A stretch of 64,000 nt of DNA, taken from the NCBI GenBank assembly GCA_046350295.1, contig JAXMAR010000001.1, positions 248,001-312,000 of the forward strand, written 5' to 3'. The notes beneath the pieces are model-generated. The model made no database searches. It worked only from the letters and a program-made list of their open reading frames with translations, and had not been told where the DNA came from. The first letter of the stretch is position 1. Every line of letters starts with the position of its first letter. Source of the DNA: JAXMAR01 sp046350295. GTDB lineage: Bacteria; Planctomycetota; Planctomycetia; Gemmatales; Gemmataceae. The translations under genes and the position numbers were made by a program. Positions 42,654 to 51,899 of this stretch are shown piece after piece.

Positions 42654-43589
42654 ATGACAACTCACAGAACACGCGGCCGGCCGGGGTTCACCTTGATCGA
42701 GCTCCTGGTCGTCATCGCCATCATTGCGATTCTCATCGCGCTTCTGGTCCCGGCCGTGCAGAAGGTCCGCGAGGCGGCGGCGCGGGTCCAATGCCAGAAC
42801 CAGATCCGGCAGCTCGCCATCGCGGCCCACGCGTTTCACGACGCGAACAAGGTGCTGCCTTACAACGGGTCGAAGTTCGGCGGCCTGGCCGGTTGCTGCA
42901 GCCCGGAAGGGGACGCCGAGTGGAGCTGGATCGCGCGTGCGCTGCCCTATTTCGAGCAGGCGCCTTTGTACAGGACGCTCAACATCGACACGAGCGCGCT
43001 CACGCCCGGCAGCGCCATCAACACCAACATCGCGATGCTGAATTGCCCGAGCGACCCGGATAACACCGGGCCGATGAACAATCGGGCCAACTTCAGCGGC
43101 GGCACCGTGGTCGGCGTCACCAACTACAAGGGTGTCGAAGGCTCCAACTGGTGCTGGGGCACCTACGTCAACTATGGGCCCAGCGGCGACTGCAACGGCC
43201 TGGAAAACAGCGACGGCTTTTTCCACCGCCGCGACATCGTCAAGAAGCGAAAGCTCACCAGCGCCTCGGATGGCACGAGCAACACCTTCCTCATCGGCGA
43301 GGTGCTTGTCGGCTGGGACTATCACATCTCCTGGCCGTATTCGAACCATACGACCGGTACCTGCTCCATCCCGCTCAACTACCGCGACGGCGTGCCTCCG
43401 GGCGGGAACTACCAGTCCAACTGGGGCAACTGGCCCAATCGCTATTCGTTCCGCAGCGCCCACACCGGCGGCGCCAACTTTGTCATGGGAGACGCCTCCG
43501 TGCGCTTCGTCTCGGACACGGTGGATCTGACCGTCTATCGCGCCACCGCGACGATGTCCGGCGGTGAAACCGTCACGGTATCGAATTGA
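42654..43589 (+). CDS. DUF1559 protein with type IV pilin-like N-terminus
   Basis: 311 residues. The N-terminus GFTLIELLVVIAIIAILIAL (~14-33) is a prepilin cleavage site (G/F) and hydrophobic helix with the conserved Glu. The DUF1559 body follows: AHAFHDANKVLP, NCPSDPD, TNYKGVEGSNWCWG, LTSASDGTSNTFLIGEV and the C-terminal RSAHTGGANFVMGDASVRFV. These proteins are massively expanded in planctomycetes and are thought to be surface pseudopilins of unknown task. A strong terminator follows at 43608-43648. Confidence 0.94.
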   Translation: MTTHRTRGRPGFTLIELLVVIAIIAILIALLVPAVQKVREAAARVQCQNQIRQLAIAAHAFHDANKVLPYNGSKFGGLAGCCSPEGDAEWSWIARALPYFEQAPLYRTLNIDTSALTPGSAINTNIAMLNCPSDPDNTGPMNNRANFSGGTVVGVTNYKGVEGSNWCWGTYVNYGPSGDCNGLENSDGFFHRRDIVKKRKLTSASDGTSNTFLIGEVLVGWDYHISWPYSNHTTGTCSIPLNYRDGVPPGGNYQSNWGNWPNRYSFRSAHTGGANFVMGDASVRFVSDTVDLTVYRATATMSGGETVTVSN

Positions 43590-43607
43590 CCGGCGCGACG
43601 TATCAAC

Positions 43608-43648
43608 AAAGAAAGCAGGCCGGCTCCCGGAGTCGGCCTGCTTTCTTT
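43608..43648 (+). terminator. Terminator of the lipoprotein-DUF1559 unit
   Basis: A 15-bp perfect stem (AAAGAAAGCAGGCCG with its complement) around an 11-base loop, ending in CTTTCTTT on the plus strand. Confidence 0.9.
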
Positions 43649-43746
43649 ATCGGCCCGCGAGCGCGGCATCGCCGCGGGTTTTCCATTTCCGATCGCGCCT
43701 CGTCGTGGTAGACTCACATCCTCACCCCCACTTTCGGAGTCTTCTG

Positions 43747-44157
43747 ATGCGAACCGCTGCCCTGATTCTCCACCTCGGTCTCCTCACCCTCCTCGGTCTG
43801 GGCGCCTCGGCCTGGAGCGCCGCCGGCGAGAAAGAGAAGAAGGACGAACCCGTCAAGGAAAAGAAGGCGAAGAACCCCCTCGAAGGAAAAAAGGGGACGG
43901 CCATCGGCCTCCTGGTCGACAAGGGGAAGAACTACATCGAGGTCCGCGCCGACGGCGAGGAGAAGGGCCGCAGGTACGTGCCCGAGTGGAAAGGGGGCGC
44001 TCCGGCGGCCGGCGGCGGGCTGGACAAAGAGATTCTCAAGGCCTTCGACGCCATCAAGGTCGGCAGCCGCGTCGAGGTCGAGTGGGTGTTCCACGAACGC
44101 TTGCGGGCGCTTTCGGTCAAGGTGCTTGCGCCGCCGAAGGAAAAGAAGGACAGCTAG
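43747..44157 (+). CDS. Secreted small hypothetical protein, Lys/Glu-rich
   Basis: 136 residues. The signal peptide (LILHLGLLTLLGLGASAWSAAG) is followed by a Lys/Glu-rich stretch (EKEKKDEPVKEKKAKNPLEG, ~28-47) and a small beta domain (TAIGLLVDKGKNYIEVRADG, VGSRVEVEWVFHERLRALSV). The end again is KEKKDS. No family recognised. It lies upstream of the thioredoxin-like gene on the same strand, 124 bases apart. Confidence 0.7.
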   Translation: MRTAALILHLGLLTLLGLGASAWSAAGEKEKKDEPVKEKKAKNPLEGKKGTAIGLLVDKGKNYIEVRADGEEKGRRYVPEWKGGAPAAGGGLDKEILKAFDAIKVGSRVEVEWVFHERLRALSVKVLAPPKEKKDS

Positions 44158-44281
44158 GGGGCGCGGCAGGATACCGCTCGACGATAACGCCTCGAGGCTT
44201 CATCCTGGAGCGGGCCCGCCTCTCCGTCATCCCTCCCGCCGGATAAACTGCAACCCCACAAATTCGAATCCCAAGCAAGCC

Positions 44282-45493
44282 ATGCTCCGCGCTTCTTTAC
44301 TTCTCCTCATCGTCGCTTCCCCGGTTTTCGCCCAGACCACGGCCACGCGTCTCGCCCCGAGCAAGGGCTGGCTCGCCGATATGGACAAGGGCAGAGCCCT
44401 CGCCGCCAAGACCGGCAAGCCGATGATGGTGATCTTCCGCTGCGACCCTTGAGGGGACTGCCACAAGTTTGACGAGCAGGTTGTTCGTCTGGAGCAGATC
44501 GCCGACGTGGCGGACGACTTCGTCCGGGTCCGGCTTTTGCGCATACAGAACGTCGACATCAACCTCTTCGAGTTCGACTGGGACCTGACCTGGTCCGTCT
44601 TCTTCATGCACCCCGACGGCAAGGTCTACGGTCGCTACGGCGGCCGCGACGCCTCCGGCGCGGACAGCCGCAACACCCTGGCTGGCCTGCGCTACGCCAT
44701 GCAGGCGGCGCTGGCGACGCACCGGGAGCGCCAGGCCGAGCCGCCGCCGGCACGCGGCAAATCGCTCGTCATCACCTCGATTCCGGTGGCCAAGCTGTTC
44801 CGCAGCGGCGAATGCATCCACTGTCACCAGGTGAAGGAGATTCTGCGGGCAGACGCCAAGGAGAAGGGGACCTGGACGCGCGACGGTCTCTGGACCTATC
44901 CCTTGCCCGAGAACATCGGCGTGACTCTCGACAAGGACAAGGGGAACCTGGTCAAGAGCGTCGCCGCCAAGTCGGCGGCGCAAGCCGTCGGCATCGAAGC
45001 GGGAGACTTCATTGACGCCATCGCCGGCGCGCGCGTCCGCTCGTTCGCCGATGCGCAATACGCGTTGCACCACGCGCCCTGGACAGGCGCCGTCGACATC
45101 GCCTGGGTGCGCGAGGGCAAGAAGCGAGAAGGCAAGCTGACGCTCGCCGCCGGCTGGAAGAAGACCAACCCGACCTGGCGCCCCTCCATGCTCGATCTTT
45201 TTCCCGCCCTCGCCCTCTATGGCGACGACCTGACCGGCCCCGAGAAGACGCGCCTCGGTCTTGCCGCCGACCAGCTCGCCTTCCGCCAGACCGACCCGGC
45301 CCCCGCCCGCGTCCAGGCCATCGGCGTACGCGGCGGCGACGTCATCCTGGGCATCAACGACGAGAAGATGACGGGGAGCGTCGAGCAGTTCCTGGCGTAC
45401 GTGCGCCGCAACTACATCGTCGGCGACCGGGTGACGTTGAACCTGATCCGCGGCGGGAAGCGGCTGGACTTGCCGGTGCGGCTGTCGAACTGA
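44282..45493 (+). CDS. Thioredoxin-like/CxxCH/PDZ protein, probable selenoprotein (TGA at 44450-44452 read as Sec57)
   Basis: A single 403-residue protein if TGA is read through. Residues 1-18 are a signal peptide (MLRASLLLLIVASPVFAQ). The thioredoxin-like part has MMVIFRCDP, then TGA, then GDCHKFDEQV in the same frame, so the active site is C-D-P-U, with TGA where the resolving Cys of CxxC belongs. LFRSGECIHCHQVKEIL (~173-189) contains CIHCH, a c-type heme-binding motif. PDZ-like modules follow (VKSVAAKSAAQAVGIEAGDF ~224, and VQAIGVRGGDVILGI ~340). Without Sec, translation would stop after 56 residues. A bacterial-type SECIS hairpin starts 18 bases after TGA. Probably an envelope redox protein (inference). 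Confidence 0.8.
44471..44489 (+). promoter_or_regulatory. Candidate bacterial SECIS hairpin downstream of in-frame TGA
   Basis: GACGAGC (44471-44477) pairs fully (one G-U) with GTTCGTC (44483-44489) around loop AGGTT. Loop AGGTT resembles the AGGTCT apical loop of the E. coli fdhF SECIS. The loop begins 25 bases after the TGA, inside the spacing range known for SelB-dependent elements. Confidence 0.65.
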
Positions 45494-45497
45494 CCAA

Positions 45498-46260
45498 CTA
45501 CGATTGCGGACGTCGCCGATCCCGTTGCGCCATTGTCCACTCCCTGTGCCCTTCCGGCACGGGCGCTGTCAAGGCGCTGCCATAGGCCAGCGCGTCGGCG
45601 TATCGGCCGCGCGCGTAGGCGCGGCGAAACACGCCTTGCAGATCGACGACGACATCGGCGTCGCGCGCCAGAAGAGGAACCGGGATGGCGGGCAAGGGGT
45701 CGCGCAAGAACCAGTGATACACCTCGCAGTCCGGCCGGCGATCGCCGCGCGAGACGAGCGCGTAATAGTCCCCCGCGGGCAACGGTTCGAGCAAGGGCAG
45801 ACGCTCTCCCCCGAGAAGAAGGTCCAATTCGACGAGATGCGTTTTTTTGCCGAAGGACCATTTGCCGTTTGGCGCAAAACTCGCCGAAGCCTTCGCCGGT
45901 CTTGTTGGTGGGAGAGAGGAGTTCGAGCACGGTCACCAGGGTTCGCTCGGGCCGATGCAAGATTTCGATGCGCGCTTGCCGCACTTCCTCGGTCAACTCG
46001 TGCGGAATCACGACCGGATCCAACAGAGCGGTCGACGCGGTCGCGCGTCGCGCTTTCCGCACCGGTCGCCGGCGTCCCCGGCTGATGACCTCGTCGGCAA
46101 GTGGCACGATGTGAATGGTTTCGTCCAGCCTCGCCTCGTACCCGGCAGGCAGCAGATCGGCGATCGCTTCGCGCCAGCAGCCAATGAACGTCAAATGGAA
46201 GTCCCGCCAGAATGCGGGATCTTCGAGGTACGGATCCATGCCGGGAAAGGGGCTGCGCAT
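45498..46260 (-). pseudogene. DUF4058 family gene with one frameshift
   Basis: The 5' part (MRSPFPGMDPYLEDPAFWRD to RTLVTVLELLSPTNKTGEGF, residues ~1-120) is DUF4058. After the A-run at 45842-45848 the frame shifts and continues as MDLLLGGERLPLLEPLPAGD, YYALVSRGDRRP, ending near 45498. Inserting one A restores a ~253-residue protein of normal length. DUF4058 is expanded in planctomycetes and cyanobacteria, function unknown. AGGAGG at good spacing supports the 46260 start. Because the lost base is in a homopolymer, an assembly error is a serious alternative. Confidence 0.75.
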
Positions 46261-46379
46261 AGGGCTCCTCCTTTGGCAATATAGTCGGTTTTCAGGAGAG
46301 CCCCATGGGCTTGGGCGGCTCGATCCATTTGGAGTGTTCCCGAGGCCCGTTTTCCCTCACGGATTCTTCCTAAATCCCC

Positions 46380-46407
46380 TAGACAGAACCACATCAAATC
46401 TTATAAT
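46380..46407 (+). promoter_or_regulatory. Promoter upstream of fusA
   Basis: TAGACA (46380-46385), 16-base spacer, TATAAT (46402-46407), very close to consensus. The expected start near 46414 leaves ~280 bases before fusA. Confidence 0.6.
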
Positions 46408-46413
46408 GCTATA

Positions 46414-46590
46414 TCTCGTTTCCACGGGGAGCGAGTCCGGCGCCGATCGACTGTTCGGCGCCTGAGCCAGCCATCGGCGCTTCCTTGCCGGGTCCCTCCC
46501 ACCCAGGTGGATGCGAACCCGGCAGATCACCCGACAGTCTTACCAACGGCAGCGACCAGGACCGGAAAGGGTTTCCGGCCCGTTTCGCAT
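46414..46590 (+). other. Structured leader or small RNA candidate upstream of fusA
   Basis: Within this non-coding stretch several hairpins can be drawn: GGCGCCGA/TCGGCGCC (~46437-46460), TGCCGGGT/ACCCGGCA (~46487-46525) with an inner CCACC/GGTGG, and CCGGAAA-GGG-TTTCCGG (46562-46578) followed by GTTTCG. It could be a ~175-nt sRNA or a fusA leader. It does not match tRNA, SRP RNA or tmRNA landmarks that I can check by eye. The gap 46261-46697 holds no gene; a low-complexity GAATGCAGAA tract lies at 46605-46650. Confidence 0.35.
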
Positions 46591-46697
46591 TCATTAGGAG
46601 ACGGCGCAAAAGAATGCAGAACGAAGATTGAAGAATGCAGAAGGTCAATCTGCAATCCCGATCCGCAGTCTGCGATCCCGCCCGCCGCCAAACGACC

Positions 46698-48806
46698 ATG
46701 CTCGAGAAAGTCAGAAACATCGGCATCATCGCGCACGTGGACGCCGGCAAGACCACGACCACCGAGCGCATCCTCTACTTCGGCGGCTCCAAGCACAAGT
46801 CAGGCGACGTCGACGAGGGGAACACCACCACCGACTTCGACCCCCTCGAGAAGGCCAAGGGTATCACGATCAACAGCGCCGCCGTCTCGCTCGAGTGGGG
46901 CGACAACCGCATCACCCTCATCGACACCCCCGGCCACGTCGACTTCACGGCCGAGGTCGAGCGCTCGCTGCGCGTCCTCGACGGCGCCATCGGCGTCTTC
47001 TGCGCGGTGGGGGGCGTCGAGGTCCAGAGCGAAACCGTGTGGCACCAGGCCAACCGGCATGGCGTGCCGCGCCTGGCGTTCATCAACAAGCTCGACCGCA
47101 CCGGGGCCGACTTCTGGGACGTCATCAAGCAGATGAAGGAGAAGCTCCAGATCGTCCCCGCTATTTGCACGATCCCGGCCGGGCAGAGCTCCGAGTTCGA
47201 AGGCGTCATCGACCTGATCCGCATGAAGCTCTTCCAGCTGGACAAGAACGACCCCACCCACATGAAGTACAAGTGGGTCGATATCCCTCAGAAATACAAG
47301 GTGGAAGCGGCCAGCGCGCGCGAGCAACTGCTCGACGCCGCCTCCCACGCCTGCGACGAATTGCTCGAGGCGATCCTCGAAGGGAAGGAAATCCCCGAGG
47401 CGATGATCCAGAAGGCGCTCCGCGTCGGCACCCTGTCGGGCAAGATCACACCGGTCCTTTGCGGCTCCTCCAAGGAATACGTCGGCGTCCACAGCGTGAT
47501 GGACGCGGTCTGCGACTATCTGCCGAGCCCGCTCGATCGGCCGCCGGTCGAAGCCTTCGTCCCCAAGACCAAGGAGCACCTCTCGCTCAAGCCCGAAGCG
47601 AGCGAGCCCCTGTCCGCGCTGTCGTTCAAGACCGTGAGCGAGAAGCACGGCGACCTGATCTTCCTGCGCGTCTACTCGGGCGTCATCAAGCCAGGCGAAA
47701 TCTATTACAACGCCACCACCGGCAAGAGCGAGCGCATCAGCCACATCTACCGGCTGTTCGGCGACCGCCGCGACCGCCTCGAGGAAGCCGGGCCGGGCGA
47801 AATCGTCGCCGCCGTCGGCCTCAAGAGCACGGCCACCGGGCACACGCTGTGCGACCAGGAGAAGCGGCTGGTGCTGGAGGAAATCCGCTTCCCCGAGCCG
47901 GTCATCAGCCAGGCGCTGATCCCGGCCAAGAACGTCGACGAGACCAAGCTGGCCGACGCCCTCGGCAAGATGGTCCGCGATGACCCGACGCTCCGCGCCC
48001 GCACCGATGAGGAGACCAACCAGCTCATCCTCAGCGGCATGGGGGAATTGCACCTCGAGGTCGCGGTGCACAAGCTCCAGCGCGACCACGGCGTGCAAGT
48101 GGAAGTCGGCAAACCGATGGTCGCCTACCGCCAGACGCTGTCCAAGCCGATCGAGTTCGAGACCCGCTACATCAAGCAGTCGGGCGGCCGCGGCAAGTAC
48201 GCCGTCATCGTCATGAAGTACGAGCCCCTCTCCAAGGACCGGATCGAGGACATGCAGGCCGAGCTGGAAGCCGAAGGGGAGAAGCCGGACCCGAACAACA
48301 TCTACTTCGAGGAGACGATCTACGGCGGCACGGTGCCGCGCGAGTACATCCCCTCCGTCGAGGACGGCTTCCGCCTCGGCTGCAAGAAGGGGCAGAAATA
48401 CGGCTTCCCGATGGTCGACCTCAAGGCGACGCTCTTGGACGGCAAGCACCACGAGGTCGACAGCTCGGCGGACACGTTCAAGCTCGCCGCCCTGGAGAGC
48501 CTGCGCGACGCCCAGGCCAAGGCGGGCCTGACGATCCTGGAGCCGATCATGAACGTCGTGGTCCACGCTCCGGGCAACTACCTCGGCGACCTGACGCGCG
48601 ACGTCAGCCGGCGCCGCGGCGAAATCCTCGACACCAGCCTCGACAAGGGCCGCTGCGTCCTGCACGCCTATGTCCCCTTGGCCGAGCTGTTCGGCTACAC
48701 CAGCGAGCTGCGCAACTTCACGAGCGGCACGGCGAGCTTCAGCATGGAGCCGAGCCACTACGCGGCCGTGAAGGAGGAGCTGGCGGATATCCGGGTGGCG
48801 GTGTGA
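46698..48806 (+). CDS. fusA: Elongation factor G
   Basis: GTPase that moves the ribosome along mRNA. 702 residues, standard length. The G domain has IIAHVDAGKTTTTERILYF (G1), KGITINSAAVSLEW (G2 switch), DTPGHVDFTAEVERSLRV (G3), and FINKLDRTGADFWD (G4 NKLD). Domain II, III (LILSGMGELHLEVAVHKL), IV (GGRGKYAVIVM) and V (EPIMNVVVHAP, then RGEILD) follow in order. The ATG at 46698 lies just after a low-complexity tract. It is alone here, without rpsL/rpsG/tuf, so it may be one of several EF-G copies common in planctomycetes. Confidence 0.93.
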   Translation: MLEKVRNIGIIAHVDAGKTTTTERILYFGGSKHKSGDVDEGNTTTDFDPLEKAKGITINSAAVSLEWGDNRITLIDTPGHVDFTAEVERSLRVLDGAIGVFCAVGGVEVQSETVWHQANRHGVPRLAFINKLDRTGADFWDVIKQMKEKLQIVPAICTIPAGQSSEFEGVIDLIRMKLFQLDKNDPTHMKYKWVDIPQKYKVEAASAREQLLDAASHACDELLEAILEGKEIPEAMIQKALRVGTLSGKITPVLCGSSKEYVGVHSVMDAVCDYLPSPLDRPPVEAFVPKTKEHLSLKPEASEPLSALSFKTVSEKHGDLIFLRVYSGVIKPGEIYYNATTGKSERISHIYRLFGDRRDRLEEAGPGEIVAAVGLKSTATGHTLCDQEKRLVLEEIRFPEPVISQALIPAKNVDETKLADALGKMVRDDPTLRARTDEETNQLILSGMGELHLEVAVHKLQRDHGVQVEVGKPMVAYRQTLSKPIEFETRYIKQSGGRGKYAVIVMKYEPLSKDRIEDMQAELEAEGEKPDPNNIYFEETIYGGTVPREYIPSVEDGFRLGCKKGQKYGFPMVDLKATLLDGKHHEVDSSADTFKLAALESLRDAQAKAGLTILEPIMNVVVHAPGNYLGDLTRDVSRRRGEILDTSLDKGRCVLHAYVPLAELFGYTSELRNFTSGTASFSMEPSHYAAVKEELADIRVAV

Positions 48807-48808
48807 TT

Positions 48809-48840
48809 GTTTAGCCCCGGTTCGCAGAACCGGGGCGGAC
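48809..48840 (+). repeat. Family-2 palindromic repeat downstream of fusA
   Basis: The clearest copy: GTTTAGCCCCGGTTCGCAGA followed by ACCGGGGCGGAC, with a 9-bp perfect hairpin CCCCGGTTC/GAACCGGGG and GCA loop, two bases after the fusA stop. Confidence 0.85.
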
Positions 48841-48860
48841 GTTGTCCCGAAGACAATAAA

Positions 48861-48887
48861 GCCCGCGAGACAACTCGCGGGCTTTTT
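48861..48887 (+). terminator. fusA rho-independent terminator
   Basis: GCCCGCGAG-ACAA-CTCGCGGGC followed by TTTTT: a 9-bp perfect stem plus U-run about 55 bases after the fusA stop. Confidence 0.92.
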
Positions 48888-48960
48888 CCTGCGCTACCGA
48901 GCTTTCACCACAAGTGCCAACGTCGAAATGTCCCCTATTGCCCGAGGCAACCGTTCGGGA

Positions 48961-49090
48961 TGCGCGCTATTGACGAGGGAGCGACTCCGACGCGGCCAAG
49001 GAAGTTAGCTTCGTCCATCAGCCTGAGAGGCCACGGAAAAAAGAAGGGAAAAACTTCAGCCGTCCGAGGTGCGCGCTATTGACGAGGGAG
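48961..49090. repeat. 21-base direct repeat, 109 bases apart
   Basis: TGCGCGCTATTGACGAGGGA (plus a final G) occurs at 48961-48981 and 49070-49090 in the non-coding interval between fusA and the histidine kinase. No gene is seen between 48888 and 49127. Confidence 0.7.
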
Positions 49091-49127
49091 GCAATAGATG
49101 GGTTCGGCCTTTTGCACTCCCAACACG

Positions 49128-50261
49128 TCAAGTGCCACTAGCCTTCGGCCTGCCGGGAAGCGTGAACCGGAAAACTGAGCCAACGCCTTCCTTGCTTTCG
49201 ACGGTCACGGTCCCGCCGTGTGCCTCGACAAACGTCTTCACGATGGCGAGCCCCAAGCCTAATCCACCGTCGCGTTCCGGATCGGTTTCGAGCTTATCGA
49301 AGATCACTTGGAGCCGGTCTTCAGGGATACCAGCGCCGTTGTCACTGACCCAGCACTCCAGGCTGCCGTCCAGGCTGCCGTCCGCTTCGGTTTCTCGTGC
49401 CCCGATGACGACCTCACCGCGTGGGGTATACTTGATCGCATTCGCGACTAAGTTCTGAATCACACGCTTCAGCAAGCTCGCATCCGCGTGCGCCATTAGG
49501 TCCGCGGGAACCTTGTTGATCAGCTGCGTACTGGCGGTCCCAGCAACAGGATGCAGATCATGAATAAGGGCCTCGACAAGCGGCCACAAGTCGAACTCTC
49601 GACGCTCCAATTTCACGCCGCTCTCGGTCAAGATGTGATCGCTCTCTTTGAGCACCTTCTGAACCAGCGTTTCAAGCTGCTTCACGTTGCGGTGGAGAGT
49701 CTTTAGCATTTGGGCGGATTCCGCGCTCCCCCCAGAGGGCGTCAGTTCCAGGACTCTTCCGGCCAAAGAAATCGCATTCAGGGGCGTGCGAAGGTCGTGC
49801 GCCACAAAGGCCAGGTACTCTTCCCGGCGGCGTTGTACTTCGAGCGCCTGCTGTGTCGCAAAGGTCTGAACCGACAACCCGATGGCTTCGTCCAGCACGC
49901 GGTTCAGAATGTGGAATGCCTGGCCGGCAACGGTGATGCCATGGCTTTCGGCCAGATCGTGAATGCAGCCGCGAAGGATGTTGTACTCGGCGACGACTTC
50001 GACGATGTCGAAGCCGTCTTGTTGTCGTTGCCTGCCGTGAACCGGTGGGCTGCCTTCCAGAAGGGCTTGCGGAATGGTCTGGTGGGACGCCACGAGTAAT
50101 TCATTGACCAGTTCGTCCAGCAGCGCGGGAACATGGTCGTTTAGGGCAGGCGTGTCAAGACGCTTGGCCGAGGGCAGCTGCCGCACTTGCTGCCTCCACC
50201 GCGAGAGCAACGCATCCTGCTCATGCTTGATGAGTGCTGCCAGCCGTTCAAGATCCCGCAT
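49128..50261 (-). CDS. Sensor histidine kinase with RsbRD-like N-terminus
   Basis: 377 residues from the ATG at 50261. Residues ~1-125 resemble the RsbRD_N sensory domain (ALIKHEQDALLSRWRQQVRQ, DHVPALLDELVNELL). The HisKA phospho-acceptor is in YLAFVAHDLRTPLNAISLAG (H-D-L-R-T-P, ~160). The HATPase domain shows VIQNLVANAIKYTPRGEVVI (N-box), WVSDNGAGIPEDRLQVIFD (G1) and GGLGLGLAIVKTFVEAHGG (G2). There is no membrane segment, so it is cytoplasmic. No response regulator gene is adjacent (orphan). It converges with fusA. Confidence 0.9.
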   Translation of the reverse strand: MRDLERLAALIKHEQDALLSRWRQQVRQLPSAKRLDTPALNDHVPALLDELVNELLVASHQTIPQALLEGSPPVHGRQRQQDGFDIVEVVAEYNILRGCIHDLAESHGITVAGQAFHILNRVLDEAIGLSVQTFATQQALEVQRRREEYLAFVAHDLRTPLNAISLAGRVLELTPSGGSAESAQMLKTLHRNVKQLETLVQKVLKESDHILTESGVKLERREFDLWPLVEALIHDLHPVAGTASTQLINKVPADLMAHADASLLKRVIQNLVANAIKYTPRGEVVIGARETEADGSLDGSLECWVSDNGAGIPEDRLQVIFDKLETDPERDGGLGLGLAIVKTFVEAHGGTVTVESKEGVGSVFRFTLPGRPKASGT

Positions 50262-50410
50262 GTTGATTGCCTCTTCGTGTTGGTCTGTCCCAGGCGGTTC
50301 CGGCCGAACGCCAACGCTCAGCAGCCCGGCACATCCGCAGCGACTTGTTCGGCTATGCCCACTGTTTCGCTGTGCGGACTTCACCCTGGACGAAACGGCC
50401 GGGCTGTTGC

Positions 50411-50776
50411 TCAGGGGACCTTATTTGCTTTGACTCCCTTGGCAGTCCACTTTCCGAGCGCCGCGTGACTCCCGGCGCCGACGTCCTTCCACTTGAATCC
50501 GGTCGTCTTGACTTCGACGACGGCGATCGTTCTGCCGGTGTAATCGAGCTTGACGTTGGGCGGGTAAGCGTACGGAATGGGGAAATTCGTCTCCCCTTGG
50601 CCGCCGGCGCCGTCGAATGGGCCACCTTGCTCGAAGATTTCCATTTCTGGGTTCGCCGAGCGCGGCAAGACAAATCGGTCGAGGGCGACGCCGATGCCGA
50701 CGCCGACAACAAGCATCAAGAGCATCCCTGTCCAACGCAATCGGGACATCCCTGGCGCCGGTGACTCGGCGGACAT
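50411..50776 (-). CDS. Membrane-anchored hypothetical protein
   Basis: 121 residues from the ATG at 50776. One N-terminal transmembrane helix (LRWTGMLLMLVVGVGIGVAL) is followed by an extracytoplasmic domain of ~90 residues (KLDYTGRTIAVVEVKTTGFK near 85). No family recognised. It shares the minus strand with the neighbouring secreted protein gene. Confidence 0.65.
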   Translation of the reverse strand: MSAESPAPGMSRLRWTGMLLMLVVGVGIGVALDRFVLPRSANPEMEIFEQGGPFDGAGGQGETNFPIPYAYPPNVKLDYTGRTIAVVEVKTTGFKWKDVGAGSHAALGKWTAKGVKANKVP

Positions 50777-50873
50777 CAAGATTCCTCCGCTCTGGCCGAA
50801 CACCAAGGATCAGTTGCCGGGCCGGCTGCAAAGAAGTTGTGTCTCGAAAAGTGCTCTCGAACTGCCCGTGGCC

Positions 50874-51767
50874 TCACTTCTTTCTCGCTGCGGTGACGCC
50901 GCTGTAAGAGTAGTTGGCCGCCGTATCCCATGCGAGTTCCTGCAAGGAGCGGCTGAGCTTCTCGTCCCACGCCTCCCGCTTGGCCCGCTTGAGCACGCCG
51001 GGCATGGGCAGGCCGACCGGGCTGCGGTCGTACAGCACCGCGTAGTGCAGATAGGCGTTGAGCGCCTCCAGCGGGGCCGACGGGTGGCTCAAAAAGTCGT
51101 TGAACAGCTCCCCTTGTTTGGTCAGGCCGGGCGCCTCTTTGTGGGCAATCCGGGTCCGCAACGCCACCAGTGCCTGGGCGCTGGGCACCAGGAACAGCAC
51201 CTTCTTGCCCCCGCCGTACTTCTTGTTGATGTCATCGGCCTGGCCCTCGGCCGCCTTGATGTTGCGCTCGTAGAGCTTCTTGAGCTGGTCCGGCGTCTTT
51301 TCGCGATCGACGATGGCGAAAGCGCCCTTCGGGAAGTCCTGGTTGTCGATGTCCGCGGCGCCCCAGGTGATCTGGACCAGGAAGCGCATGTTCGGGTTGT
51401 GCTCCAGTCCGAGCTTGACGAAGTTCTCGACGCCCTCATCAGGGAACTGGATCGGCGACATCACGAACACGTCCACCTCACCCGCCTTCAGGGCCTTCTT
51501 GGCCTGGTTCTTGTCCTCGGGCAGCTCCCAGTGCTGGAGAGTCTTGGAGGCGCCGAGCTTCTGGAGACCAACCGTTTTGTGGCCCTTGATTTTGGCCGCC
51601 TCGGCCAACTCGGCGACGGGATCTACTACAAACCACATACCACTGTGTGATGCGAAGAACACCCGCTGGCCCTTGGGCGGGTCGGCCGGTTCATCGCGCG
51701 GCTGTGAGCGAACCGGGACCGTCAGGCACCCCAGCGTCATCAGGGCCAGCGACGCCACTCGGATCAT
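50874..51767 (-). CDS. Secreted hypothetical protein, planctomycete type
   Basis: 297 residues. The signal peptide (IRVASLALMTLGCLTVPVRS) is followed by a domain with QRVFFASHSGMWFVVDPVAE (~34), GEVDVFVMSPIQFPDEGVEN (~95) and RFLVQITWGAADIDNQDF (~127). The conserved-looking SHS and MSP segments recall alpha/beta Rossmann-like or SGNH-type proteins, but no catalytic triad is clear. I do not assign a function. The C-terminus is Lys/Arg-rich. Confidence 0.68.
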   Translation of the reverse strand: MIRVASLALMTLGCLTVPVRSQPRDEPADPPKGQRVFFASHSGMWFVVDPVAELAEAAKIKGHKTVGLQKLGASKTLQHWELPEDKNQAKKALKAGEVDVFVMSPIQFPDEGVENFVKLGLEHNPNMRFLVQITWGAADIDNQDFPKGAFAIVDREKTPDQLKKLYERNIKAAEGQADDINKKYGGGKKVLFLVPSAQALVALRTRIAHKEAPGLTKQGELFNDFLSHPSAPLEALNAYLHYAVLYDRSPVGLPMPGVLKRAKREAWDEKLSRSLQELAWDTAANYSYSGVTAARKK

Positions 51768-51899
51768 CGGACACCTCCCTCGTAGTCGCTCGTCAAGCGC
51801 ACTCGCCGTACCATCGCCACTGCAGCCGAAACGAAATAGCTCACCTGCCCGGCGGGCGCGGGGACCGATGAACTCCAGAAAGCCGACATGCCCGCCGGG

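Noticed and set aside
46480..46530. tRNA on the minus strand (GGGTTCGCATCC resembles a T-loop)
   Set aside because: No acceptor/anticodon/D-arm arrangement can be built around it, and no CCA end.
46800..48758. 652-codon minus-strand frame opposite fusA
   Set aside because: Antisense of a conserved gene with typical Leu/Ala/Asp/Val composition.
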